The notes under the pieces: generated by a model
What the model was told of the DNA's origin: nothing
The model's database searches: none
Seen by the model: the letters and a program-made list of their open reading frames with translations, nothing else
In this document: positions 16,467 through 25,583 of the stretch, one piece after another
How positions within the stretch are numbered: the first letter of the stretch is position 1
Layout of the letters: each line of letters begins with the position of its first letter
Assembly: GCF_003094615.1 (NCBI RefSeq)
Contig: NZ_QDKO01000043.1
Location: forward strand, 188,358 to 252,357
Source of the DNA: Caulobacter radicis
GTDB taxonomy: Bacteria; Pseudomonadota; Alphaproteobacteria; Caulobacterales; Caulobacteraceae
Direction of reading: 5' to 3'
DNA: 64,000 nucleotides
Program-made: the position numbers and the translations under genes

Positions 16467-17888
16467 ATGTCCAGTTCCTCCCCCGCCCCCAGCGGCGTCG
16501 TCACCCGCTTCGCCCCGTCGCCGACCGGCTTCCTGCATATCGGCGGCGCCCGCACGGCGCTGTTCAACTGGTTATATGCACGCCATACGGGAGGGAAGTT
16601 CCTTATTCGCGTCGAGGACACCGACCGCGAGCGCTCGACCGACGCCGCCGTGGCCGCGATCTTCGAGGGCCTGGACTGGCTGGGCCTGAAGTCGGACGAG
16701 GAACCGATCTTCCAGTTCAGCCGCGCCGACCGTCACCGCGAAGTGGTCCAGGATCTGCTGGCCAAGGGCCGCGCCTATCGCTGCTGGATGACCGTCGAAG
16801 AGCTGGAAGCCGCCCGCGAGAAGGCCCGCGCCGAAGGCCGCGCCATCCGCTCGCCGTGGCGCGACGCCCCGCCGCCGGCCGACCCCAGCGCGCCGCACGT
16901 CATCCGCTTCAAGGGCCCGCTGGAAGGCGAGACCCTGGTCGACGACATGGTCAAGGGCCCGGTGACGTTCCGCAACATCGAGCTGGACGACCTCGTCCTG
17001 CTGCGCAACGACGGTGCGCCGACCTACAACCTCGCCGTGGTGGTCGACGACCACGACATGGGCGTGACCCACGTCATCCGCGGCGACGACCACCTGAACA
17101 ACGCCGCCCGCCAGAGCCTGATCTACAAGGCGATGGAATGGGACGTGCCGGCCTTCGCCCACATCCCGCTGATTCACGGGCCGGACGGCGCCAAGCTCTC
17201 CAAGCGCCACGGGGCGCAGGCCGTCGGCGAGTTCGCCGACATGGGCTACATCCCCGAAGGGCTGCGCAACTACCTGGCGCGCCTGGGCTGGGGTCACGGC
17301 GACGACGAGGTGTTCAACGACGAGCAGGCGATCAGCTGGTTCGACGTCAAGGACGTCGTGAAGGCCCCTGCCCGCCTGGACTGGGCCAAGCTGAACTTCA
17401 TCAACAGCCAGCACCTGCGCCAGGCCGACGACGCGCGCCTGACCGCGCTGACGCTGAAGGCCCTGACCGCCGCCGGGACCGACCTGCCGGCCGACGCCGA
17501 GGCGCGCATCGCCTCGACCGTTCCGCAGGTCAAGGAAGGCGCCAAGACCATCCTGGAGTTGGGCGAGCACGTGGCCTTCGCGCTGAAGGTGCGTCCGCTG
17601 ACGCTCGAGGAAAAAACCGCCAAGCAGCTTTCCGAGGAAACGGTCGCGCGCCTCGCACGACTTCGTGAACATCTCGCCGCCGCCCCGGTGTGGGGCGTCG
17701 CGGAACTCGAGGCGCTGTTGAAATCGTTTGCTGAATCCGAGGCTGTCGGCTTTGGAAAGTTCGGCCCGCCGCTGCGTGGAATCCTCACCGGCGGGGCCCA
17801 GGCGCCTGACCTGAACAAGATCATGGCGGCCCTGGGACGAGACGAGTCGCTCGGGCGGCTTGACGATGCGCTGGCGTCGCGCGCATGA
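16467..17888 (+). CDS. gltX: Glutamyl-tRNA synthetase
   Basis: Charges tRNA-Glu (and perhaps tRNA-Gln, as in many alphaproteobacteria) with glutamate. The 473 residues fit the discriminating/non-discriminating bacterial class. The HIGH-type signature is FLHIGGAR at 22-29 and the KMSKS-type loop is KLSKR at 243-247. The C-terminal anticodon-binding helical region is present. The start at 16467 gives the usual short lead before TRFAPSPTG; the open extension to 16305 overlaps comEC and is rejected. It lies 67 bp upstream of gltA on the same strand. Confidence 0.96.
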   Translation: MSSSSPAPSGVVTRFAPSPTGFLHIGGARTALFNWLYARHTGGKFLIRVEDTDRERSTDAAVAAIFEGLDWLGLKSDEEPIFQFSRADRHREVVQDLLAKGRAYRCWMTVEELEAAREKARAEGRAIRSPWRDAPPPADPSAPHVIRFKGPLEGETLVDDMVKGPVTFRNIELDDLVLLRNDGAPTYNLAVVVDDHDMGVTHVIRGDDHLNNAARQSLIYKAMEWDVPAFAHIPLIHGPDGAKLSKRHGAQAVGEFADMGYIPEGLRNYLARLGWGHGDDEVFNDEQAISWFDVKDVVKAPARLDWAKLNFINSQHLRQADDARLTALTLKALTAAGTDLPADAEARIASTVPQVKEGAKTILELGEHVAFALKVRPLTLEEKTAKQLSEETVARLARLREHLAAAPVWGVAELEALLKSFAESEAVGFGKFGPPLRGILTGGAQAPDLNKIMAALGRDESLGRLDDALASRA

Positions 17889-17891
17889 GGC

Positions 17892-17899
17892 GCTATAAC
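17892..17899 (+). promoter_or_regulatory. Candidate -10 element for gltA
   Basis: GCTATAAC matches the Caulobacter vegetative -10 pattern GCTANAWC at every position and lies just after the gltX stop, about 57 bp upstream of the gltA ATG. No convincing -35 sits at the right distance: TTGACG at 17860-17865 is 26 bp away. gltA may therefore have its own start besides readthrough from gltX. Confidence 0.4.
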
Positions 17900-17955
17900 G
17901 CACCCGCGAAATGCAAAACTGGACTGATCGTACCACTATTGAAAGGGTCTCTCGC

Positions 17956-19236
<1,281 letters not shown>

Positions 19237-19260
19237 GCGCTTTTCCGGCTTCGGAAATGA

Positions 19261-19290
19261 AAAGGCCCCGGGAAACCGGGGCCTTTTTGT
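19261..19290 (+). terminator. Intrinsic terminator of gltA
   Basis: GGCCCCGG (19264-19271), a GAAA tetraloop and CCGGGGCC (19276-19283) form a perfect 8-bp stem flanked by AAA and TTTTT. It lies 25 bp after the gltA stop. Confidence 0.92.
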
Positions 19291-19296
19291 TTGCCG

Positions 19297-19433
19297 CCAC
19301 CTCCCCCGTGAAACGGGGGAGGTGGCGCGCTGCGGATACGCAGCGTGACGGAGGGGGCGAGTGACGGAGCGCCGAGCCCAGTCTCGCCCCCTCCACCGCT
19401 TCGCGGTCCCCCTCCCCCGTTTCACGGGGGAGG
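19297..19433. repeat. Composite nested inverted repeat
   Basis: Three palindromic parts lie in 137 bp. Hairpin 1 is at 19297-19325 (CCACCTCCCCCGT-GAA-ACGGGGGAGGTGG, two 13-nt arms). A longer pairing joins GGAGGGGGCGAG (19350-19361) to CTCGCCCCCTCC (19383-19394). Hairpin 3 is at 19411-19433 and repeats the CCTCCCCCGT core of hairpin 1. It fills the space between gltA and the convergent porin gene. The layout is that of a dispersed palindromic intergenic element. Confidence 0.8.
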
Positions 19434-19441
19434 AACTGGCC

Positions 19442-20899
19442 TCAGAACCGCAAACCCACGATCAGGCCCGCATAGGTCTGGTCGTCGGCCATGCCGGTCT
19501 GCTTGAGGTACGTGCCCGAGGTCGTATGGTTCAGGATCCCGGTCACCGTCACGAACGGCGAGACCGCGTAGCTGGCGAAGGCCGCCTGGCGCCAGCCGAC
19601 ATAGTGGGCCGTGCCTTCCAGACCGCCGCGCAGCACCTGGCCGCCGAGGCCATAGAGACCGTCCTCGTCGCTCTGGCGCCACAGGCCAGCCACCTGCAGG
19701 CCGGCGGTCAGCTTGGTCGTCGGCTTGAAGGTCAGCTGCGGCTGGATGGCCACCATGTTGGTGATGCCGAAGTCGGTGCGCAGCGAGATCGGCTGCGGGA
19801 ACATCTGGGCGTAGGAGTTCAGCTTGCCGTCATTGCGGTCCTTGTCGCCGGAAGCCGCCTCCAGGCGCAGGCCCAGGCGCGGCGACCACGGGGCCTTGAA
19901 GGTGTAGCCGCCCATGGCCGAGACGTACCAGGCCGAGACGTCGAGGTCGCGGTACGCGCCATCCTGGTAGACGCCTTCCAGGTCGTAGTCCCACTGGCCG
20001 TAACGGCCGGCCAAGCGCGCCGAGTAGGAGCCGCGGCGGTCGCGGCCGCCGGTGACGCTGTCATAGACCGCGCCACGCTTGTCGCTGTTGACGTAGAGCA
20101 GCTCAAGCTTGGGCGCCGTCGGCCCCTGCCCCAGCGTGCGCGAGGCGGTGACGCCGGCCAGGCGGTAGTCGAAGTTGGTGGCGTCGTCCCACGAGGTCTT
20201 GGCCTCGCGCAGGGCGTAGCCGTAGAAGGCGCCGCCGCTCCAGCCGCTCTTCCGGTCGACCAGCACGCGGGCCATGTCGAACGAGGTGCGGCTGTTGGCG
20301 CCCTCGCGCATGTCGAACAGGCGGTAGGCGCCCAGGCCCAGTTCCTGGCGGCCGACACGCAGGCGGACCTTGGCGTCGCCGACCTCGGCGTTGGTTTCCA
20401 GGAAGGCCTGGTGCAGGTCCCAGCGGCTGACCTCGATCGGCGGCTCGCCGCTGTCGAGATCGATGCTGCGGGCGTCCTGGACGTCGACGAAGGCGCGCAG
20501 GCGAGATCCCATGTGCAGGTCGGCCCACAGGCGGGTGCGGGTCTGGGCGTTGCCGTCCTCGTCCTGGGCGCCGCGGCCAAAACGCTCGTTGCCGCGGTCT
20601 TCCAGCCGCAGGCGGAACTCGCCGCCGAGGCTGAGATAGCTGGTTTCGCCGACGGGGATGTATTTCAGCTTCGACCAGGGCGTGGCGCGCTTGGCCGGAT
20701 CGGCCAGGTAGCTCCAGTCCTCGTCGAGGTTGATCAGCTTGAAGGCGGGCGCCTTGGTCGCGGCCGGCGGCGGCACGTTGCCGGGCGACGGGGCGTTCTG
20801 GGCGGGGATCGGCACGACCCGGTCTCGAGCCTGGGTGGCGATCGGGGCGTCGGCAACGGGCGCAAGCAAGGCGGCCGCGGCCACAGTGGTCAGCAGCAT
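19442..20899 (-). CDS. Outer-membrane porin of the alginate-export (AlgE-like) family
   Basis: A 485-residue outer-membrane beta-barrel. It has a signal peptide at about 1-18, then a Pro-rich lead, FKLINLDEDWSYL, and YLSLGGEFRLRLEDR, which resemble the alginate-export family start. It ends in the outer-membrane signature GLIVGLRF with terminal Phe. It is last in the aromatic-acid operon, 63 bp behind the isomerase gene, with GGAGG before the ATG. In this context it probably lets aromatic acids through the outer membrane rather than exporting alginate; that role is inferred from position. Confidence 0.78.
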   Translation of the reverse strand: MLLTTVAAAALLAPVADAPIATQARDRVVPIPAQNAPSPGNVPPPAATKAPAFKLINLDEDWSYLADPAKRATPWSKLKYIPVGETSYLSLGGEFRLRLEDRGNERFGRGAQDEDGNAQTRTRLWADLHMGSRLRAFVDVQDARSIDLDSGEPPIEVSRWDLHQAFLETNAEVGDAKVRLRVGRQELGLGAYRLFDMREGANSRTSFDMARVLVDRKSGWSGGAFYGYALREAKTSWDDATNFDYRLAGVTASRTLGQGPTAPKLELLYVNSDKRGAVYDSVTGGRDRRGSYSARLAGRYGQWDYDLEGVYQDGAYRDLDVSAWYVSAMGGYTFKAPWSPRLGLRLEAASGDKDRNDGKLNSYAQMFPQPISLRTDFGITNMVAIQPQLTFKPTTKLTAGLQVAGLWRQSDEDGLYGLGGQVLRGGLEGTAHYVGWRQAAFASYAVSPFVTVTGILNHTTSGTYLKQTGMADDQTYAGLIVGLRF

Positions 20900-20962
20900 G
20901 GGTTTCCTCCAGAGGGCGCGGTTGGCTCCGCGCTCTTTGGTTCTTGGCTTTAGGGGATGGGT

Positions 20963-21592
20963 CTATTCGGCGTCGGGCTGGGCCGACGGCGCGGCGGACT
21001 TGAAGGCGTCGAGCTCCAGGCAGGCGGCTTCGATGTCGGTCAGGCGGCTCCAGCGCAGCTCGACGCCGAAGCGCCGGGCGTTGCCCAGCTGCGGCACGAG
21101 CACCAGGTCGGCCAGGCCCGGCGCGTCGCCGAAGGCGAAGCGGCCCGACTGGCCGGCCAGCAGCTTGTCGACCGCGTCGAGGCCTTCCTCGATCACGCCG
21201 GCGGCCCAGCCCTGGACGGCGGGCTCGTCGAGGCCGAGCTCACGCAGGCGGGCCAGGACTTTCAGGTTCTGCACCGGGTGGATGTCGCAGGCGATGGCCT
21301 GGGCGACGGCGCGAACCTGGGCTTTGGCGAACGGGTCGGACGGCAGCAGCGGCGGCTGCGGGTGGATCTCGTCGAGATACTCGACGATGGCCAGGGACTG
21401 GGTCAGCACCCGGCCGTCGTCGAGGGCCAGGGCCGGCAGCAGGCCCTGCGGGTTGATCGCCAGAAAGGCCGGCGCCCGCTGCTCGCCCCGACGCAGGTGG
21501 TGGAACACCTGGTCGGCGGGCAGGCCCTTGAGGCCCAGGGCGATCCGCACGCGCCACGACGCGGTCGAACGAAAATAGCCGTGCAGGATCAT
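20963..21592 (-). CDS. Zeta-class glutathione transferase, probably maleylpyruvate isomerase
   Basis: Isomerises maleylpyruvate (gentisate pathway) or maleylacetoacetate (tyrosine pathway) with glutathione. The 209 residues hold an N-terminal thioredoxin-like domain with YFRSTASWRVRIALGLKG; the Cys of the SSCS glutathione motif is replaced by Ala (STAS), as in some bacterial members. A NPQGLLPAL turn and the GST C-terminal helical domain follow. The neighbours gentisate dioxygenase and fumarylpyruvate hydrolase point to maleylpyruvate. It is 7 bp from the transporter stop, so cotranscribed. Confidence 0.85.
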   Translation of the reverse strand: MILHGYFRSTASWRVRIALGLKGLPADQVFHHLRRGEQRAPAFLAINPQGLLPALALDDGRVLTQSLAIVEYLDEIHPQPPLLPSDPFAKAQVRAVAQAIACDIHPVQNLKVLARLRELGLDEPAVQGWAAGVIEEGLDAVDKLLAGQSGRFAFGDAPGLADLVLVPQLGNARRFGVELRWSRLTDIEAACLELDAFKSAAPSAQPDAE

Positions 21593-21599
21593 GGTGGTG

Positions 21600-22934
21600 T
21601 CAGACTCCGGACTTCTTGCGCACGCCGCCGAGGATGAAGACGGCGAGCGAGGCGATAAGGGCGGGAACCACGGCCGTCAGGATGATCGAACCGGGGGCCC
21701 ACTTGTTGGCGAGGAGCGCGCCGCCCACGAGCGGGCCGACGATGGCGCCGACGCGGCCGACGCCCAGCGCCCAACCCACGCCGGTGGCGCGGATGGCGGT
21801 GGGATAGACCGACGCCGCCAGGGCGTTGCAGCCGATCTGGGCGCCGACGACGCCGAAGCCCGACAGCGCCGCGCCGACCAGCAGGGTGGTCAGGTGGGTG
21901 CCGCCCAGGGCGATGACGGCGATGAAGGCGGCCGAAGCCGCATAGGCCGCGCCGAGCACGACATAGGGGCTGAAGCGGTCGATCAGGCGGCCCAGGGCGA
22001 TGGCGCCGACCACGCCGCCGAGGTTTAGGGTGGCGGTCGACAGGATGGCCATCGACAGCGGCAGACCCGCGCCCTTCAGCAGGGTCGGAAGCCAGTTCAC
22101 CAGGAAATACATGACGAGCAGGTTCATGAAGAACGCGACCCACAGCAGGCCAGTGACCGGCGCGCGGCCCTGGGTGAACAGCTGGGCGACCGAGAAGCCC
22201 TTGGGGGCCTCGGCCTGCTCGCTGCGCAGGTGGGCGACGAACTCGGCGGTCGAGGCCTGTGCGTCGATGCGGCGGACGATCGGCGCGATCTTGCTCTCCG
22301 GCGCGCCCTTGGCGACCAGGAAGCGCACCGACTCCGGCAGCATGACCATCAGCACCGGCACGAGCAGCAGCGGCAGTACGCCACCGAGCACGAACACCGA
22401 GTGCCAGCCGAACTGGTCGATCAGGCCGGTCGACAGCACCCCGCCCAGGGTCGAGCCCAGCGGGAAGCCGCAGAACATCACCGTAACCAGCGTGGCGCGC
22501 AGCCGCTCGGGGGCGTACTCGCTGGTCAGGGCGATGATGTTGGGCATGGCCGCGCCCAGGCCTATACCCGTGAGAAAGCGGTAGGCCAGCAGCTCGTTCA
22601 TCGTGTCCGAGGTCGCCGTCAGAAGGGCGAACAGGCCGAAGATCACGGTCGAGATCAGGATGATGGTCTTGCGGCCGAACTTGTCGGCGGCGGGGCTGAG
22701 CAGGAAGGCGCCGACGGTCAGGCCCAGCAGGCCCACGGCGAAGATCGGGCCGAAGGCGGCCGGGGTCAGGCCCCAGTCCTCGGCGATGCGCGGGGCCACG
22801 TAGGCGATGGCCTGCGTGTCGAACCCGTCGAGCATGGCGATGATGGCGCAGAGCGCCGTGACGCCGAACTGCAGCGAGCCGAACTTGGCCCGGTCGACAA
22901 CGGCGTTGCCCGCCGTCGCTTCAAGAGTAGCCAT
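21600..22934 (-). CDS. MFS aromatic acid:H+ symporter (AAHS family)
   Basis: A 444-residue, 12-helix inner-membrane permease. The first helix carries MLDGFDTQAIAYVAPRIAEDW, the AAHS DGxD motif near residues 40-43. The loop 2-3 MFS motif appears as SPAADKFGRK and its second copy as GRLIDRFSP after the middle. Relatives import 4-hydroxybenzoate, gentisate or benzoate derivatives. Here the likely cargo is the substrate of the adjacent hydroxylase, or gentisate. AGAGGAAA precedes the ATG. A 69-bp gap separates it from the hydrolase gene upstream in the operon. Confidence 0.9.
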   Translation of the reverse strand: MATLEATAGNAVVDRAKFGSLQFGVTALCAIIAMLDGFDTQAIAYVAPRIAEDWGLTPAAFGPIFAVGLLGLTVGAFLLSPAADKFGRKTIILISTVIFGLFALLTATSDTMNELLAYRFLTGIGLGAAMPNIIALTSEYAPERLRATLVTVMFCGFPLGSTLGGVLSTGLIDQFGWHSVFVLGGVLPLLLVPVLMVMLPESVRFLVAKGAPESKIAPIVRRIDAQASTAEFVAHLRSEQAEAPKGFSVAQLFTQGRAPVTGLLWVAFFMNLLVMYFLVNWLPTLLKGAGLPLSMAILSTATLNLGGVVGAIALGRLIDRFSPYVVLGAAYAASAAFIAVIALGGTHLTTLLVGAALSGFGVVGAQIGCNALAASVYPTAIRATGVGWALGVGRVGAIVGPLVGGALLANKWAPGSIILTAVVPALIASLAVFILGGVRKKSGV

Positions 22935-23003
22935 TGTCGTTTCCTCTAAGAGGGGGCGGCTCTGTTGGCCGCTCCCCTCGTCCCTAGTCTTGGTGGTTCG
23001 CGA

Positions 23004-23699
23004 TCAGGCCGCGGGCGGTCCAACCTGGATGTTCAGCGGGGCCAGGCCCTCGATGGTGACGACCATCGCGTCGCCCTCCACCACGGCGCCGACGCCGGCC
23101 GGGGTGCCCGTGTAGATCAGGTCGCCCGGCTCGATGCGGTAGAGGCCCGACAGGTAGGCGACGATGTCGGCCACCGGCCAGATCAGGTCGGCCAGGTCGG
23201 CCTGCTGCTTGGTCTCGCCATTGACGGTCAGCTTGATCTCGCCCTTGGTCGGGTCAAAGCCTTCGCCGGCCTTCTGGATCAGGCCCAGCGGCGAGGACTG
23301 CTCGACGTTCTTTCCGGTGTCCCAGGGGCGGCCCTGGGCGCGGGCTTCCAGCTGCAGGTCGCGACGGGTCATGTCGAGGCCGGTGGCGTAGCCCCAGACG
23401 TGGTCCAGGGCGTCCTGGACGGCGATGTCGCGGCCGGTCTTGCCGATGGCGACCACCAGCTCGGCCTCGTAGTGGAAGTCCTTGGTCTTCTGCGGATAGG
23501 CGATCGTCGCGCCGTCCGGCACGACCGTCTCGGCCCACGCGGTGAAGAAGAACGGCGGCTCGCGGTCGGGATCGCGGCCCATCTCTCGGGCATGGGCGGC
23601 GTAGTTGCGGCCGACGCAGAAGATGCGGCGAACCGGGAACTGTTCGCCGGTGGAGGTGGCGGCCAGGACCGGCGCCTGGGGTTCGAAGATCAGGCTCAC
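23004..23699 (-). CDS. Fumarylpyruvate hydrolase (FAH family)
   Basis: Splits fumarylpyruvate into fumarate and pyruvate, the last step of the glutathione-dependent gentisate pathway. From the GTG at 23699 it has 231 residues, normal for short FAH proteins. Visible elements are FCVGRNYAAHA near 27, metal ligands Glu78 and Glu80 in FHYEAELVVAIG, Asp109 in GLDMTRRD, and IYTGTPAGVG near the end. The GTG overlaps the dioxygenase stop (GTGA), so translation is coupled; an upstream ATG at 23801 would lie deep inside the dioxygenase gene and is rejected. Confidence 0.9.
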   Translation of the reverse strand: MSLIFEPQAPVLAATSTGEQFPVRRIFCVGRNYAAHAREMGRDPDREPPFFFTAWAETVVPDGATIAYPQKTKDFHYEAELVVAIGKTGRDIAVQDALDHVWGYATGLDMTRRDLQLEARAQGRPWDTGKNVEQSSPLGLIQKAGEGFDPTKGEIKLTVNGETKQQADLADLIWPVADIVAYLSGLYRIEPGDLIYTGTPAGVGAVVEGDAMVVTIEGLAPLNIQVGPPAA

Positions 23700-24748
23700 A
23701 GGTTTTCTTCCTTGTAGAGGTTCAGCTTTTCCTGGCAGGCCTTGTCGGAGTAGCCGAACAGGACGAGTTGGCTTTGGGCCTTGAAACGGACCGTCTTCCA
23801 CGACGGGACGACGAGGATCTCGCGGGGGCTAAGGGCGATGGTTTCGCCCTCGACGACGGCTTCCCCTTCCCCTTCCACGACCACGAAGATCGTGCCGTCG
23901 GTCGAGCGGCGGTCGCGGGTCTCGAACCCGGCCGGCATCAGCCGCACATGCGCCGAGATGGTCGACATGATCGGCCCGCCATTGACGGGATTGAGGAACT
24001 CCAGGGCGTGGCCCAGGTGCGGATCGATCTGCGCCCCCTTGGCCATGGCGTCCAGCGCCGGCCGCCACTCCGCGTAGGGATAGTGGAACAGCGGCTGGTG
24101 AGCCGGACGGCGGTCGGCCGTGTGCCCCTTCAGCGGACGCATGTTGCGGCCGTAGCGGTTGAGGCTGTCTCCGGCGGGAACCTGCTCGGGGAACTGGTCC
24201 TCGGCATAGCCCTCGGCGAAGCTGGCGTCGAAGTGGCGGACGGTGGGTATGTCCAGCCCGTCGAGCCAGATCATCGGCTTGGCCGTGGGGTTGCCGTGGT
24301 CGTGCCACTGGCCGCCCGGGGTGAGCACCAGGTCGAAGGGCCGCATCACGGCCTTCTCGCCGTCCACCGAGGTGTAGGCGTCCTCGCCTTCCAGCACGAA
24401 ACGCAGCGCGCACTGGGCGTGGCGGTGGGCGGGCGCGATCTCGCCCGGCAGGATCAGCTGCAGGCCGGCGTAGAGGCTCGGCGTGATGCTCGACAATCCG
24501 CCGAGCCCCGGGTTTTCCAGGATCAGCACACGCCTTTCGGCCTGCTTGGCGCTGATCAGGTCGCCGGCCCGCATCAGGTAGTCCCGGGCGCTGTCATAGG
24601 ACCACTTGTGGACCTTGGCCGGCGAGTCCGGCTGGGGCAGCACCAGGGCGCTCAGTTTTTCCCAGAGCGGATAGAGGCCTTCGGGCTCCATCTGCTCGTA
24701 CAGCGCCTCGAGCTGGCTGCGCTGGTCGTTGCGAAGCACCGTCTCCAT
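23696..24748 (-). CDS. Gentisate 1,2-dioxygenase
   Basis: Opens the ring of gentisate (2,5-dihydroxybenzoate) between C1 and C2 with ferrous iron and oxygen, giving maleylpyruvate. The 350 residues form the usual double cupin. The N-terminal cupin has the iron-binding pattern PAHRHAQCALRF (His108, His110) and QWHDHGN (His149, His151). The C-terminal cupin lacks a full His set, which is normal for the family. The start overlaps the ferredoxin stop and its end overlaps the hydrolase start, each by 4 nt. This gene identifies the lower pathway of the cluster. Confidence 0.93.
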   Translation of the reverse strand: METVLRNDQRSQLEALYEQMEPEGLYPLWEKLSALVLPQPDSPAKVHKWSYDSARDYLMRAGDLISAKQAERRVLILENPGLGGLSSITPSLYAGLQLILPGEIAPAHRHAQCALRFVLEGEDAYTSVDGEKAVMRPFDLVLTPGGQWHDHGNPTAKPMIWLDGLDIPTVRHFDASFAEGYAEDQFPEQVPAGDSLNRYGRNMRPLKGHTADRRPAHQPLFHYPYAEWRPALDAMAKGAQIDPHLGHALEFLNPVNGGPIMSTISAHVRLMPAGFETRDRRSTDGTIFVVVEGEGEAVVEGETIALSPREILVVPSWKTVRFKAQSQLVLFGYSDKACQEKLNLYKEENL

Positions 24749-25092
24749 CACGCGGCTCCCGGCAGGCCGACGTGCAGCAGGCCGCCTTCCAGCTTCACCG
24801 GGAAGGTGCGCACGGCCACCGAGCACGGCGCGCCGACGGCCGCGCCGGTCTTCACGTTGAACGTGCCCTGGTGCAGCGGGCATTCGATCAGCTCGCCGTC
24901 GAGGAAGCCGTCGGCCAGGCTGGCCTGGCCGTGGGTGCAGAGGTCGGCGGTGGCGTAGTACGCGCCGTCGACGGCGTAGAGGGCCACCTTCAGGCCGCCG
25001 ACCGTGGCGGCGGCGACGCCGAACTCTTCGAGGTCGGACGGGGGAACGGCGGGCGCCCAGGTCAGCGCCGCGTTGTCGATGACGTCGGTCAT
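24748..25092 (-). CDS. Rieske [2Fe-2S] ferredoxin of the ring hydroxylase
   Basis: Carries electrons from the FAD reductase to the terminal oxygenase. The 114 residues hold one Rieske centre: Cys52-x-His54 (CTHG) and Cys71-x2-His74 (CPLHQG). There is no membrane segment, so it is soluble. It overlaps both neighbours (beta subunit and gentisate dioxygenase) by ATGA junctions. The layout corresponds to NagAb in naphthalene/salicylate systems; homology to NirD-type small Rieske proteins is the only other reading and does not fit the context. Confidence 0.93.
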   Translation of the reverse strand: MTDVIDNAALTWAPAVPPSDLEEFGVAAATVGGLKVALYAVDGAYYATADLCTHGQASLADGFLDGELIECPLHQGTFNVKTGAAVGAPCSVAVRTFPVKLEGGLLHVGLPGAA

Positions 25093-25583
25093 ACGGGGTA
25101 CACCAAGCTGTTGGGAAGCATTTCGGAGTCGAAGACCACCACGCGCTCGGCAAAGCGCAGGCGGCCCTCGTCGGCCACGATCAGGTCGTGGCAGACCGCC
25201 GAGAGGACGATCTCCGAAGGCTTGTCGATCAAGGTCTGGACGAGCAGCAGGTTGTGGCGCGTGCGCACCCCGCCGTTCTCTTCGCCGACAATGCGCGGGG
25301 CGGTCGGGAAGCGACGGTAGTAGCGCGGCGCGTACATCTGGGTGCGGGTCAGGCCCGTCACCCGGTCCTTCAGCATGCCGCGGCTTTCGGCCTGCATGGT
25401 GCTGAGGGTGTAGCCGGCCTCGAAGTTCTCGCGCGGGATCACCCGATAGAGGCAGTCCTGAGTGAAGAACTGGGGCCAGTCGTGCAGGCGCACCTCGTCC
25501 AGGGTTGCGTAGTAGTCGTCATAGAGGTCGCGGATCGCATCGCGCGTGATCGCGGCCGGACGGTCGGTCAGGGTCGTGCTCAC
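25089..25583 (-). CDS. Ring-hydroxylating oxygenase beta (small) subunit
   Basis: The structural partner of the catalytic alpha subunit in an alpha3-beta3 oxygenase. From the GTG at 25583 it has 164 residues with the SnoaL/NTF2-like fold of this family: IRDLYDDYYATLDE near the start, FTQDCLYRVIPRENFE, then LLLVQTLIDK and VVFDSEMLPNSLVYPV at the end. The GTG overlaps the alpha stop (GTGA), which argues for this start over an ATG inside alpha. It is NagH/salicylate-hydroxylase-like by context and pattern. Confidence 0.9.
   Translation of the reverse strand: MSTTLTDRPAAITRDAIRDLYDDYYATLDEVRLHDWPQFFTQDCLYRVIPRENFEAGYTLSTMQAESRGMLKDRVTGLTRTQMYAPRYYRRFPTAPRIVGEENGGVRTRHNLLLVQTLIDKPSEIVLSAVCHDLIVADEGRLRFAERVVVFDSEMLPNSLVYPV

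Noticed and set aside
16291..16621. Extended N-terminus for ComEC
   Set aside because: It would overlap gltX by about 155 bp and its sequence is unlike a membrane N-terminus; a start at or near 16291 fits better, although a non-ATG start slightly upstream remains possible.
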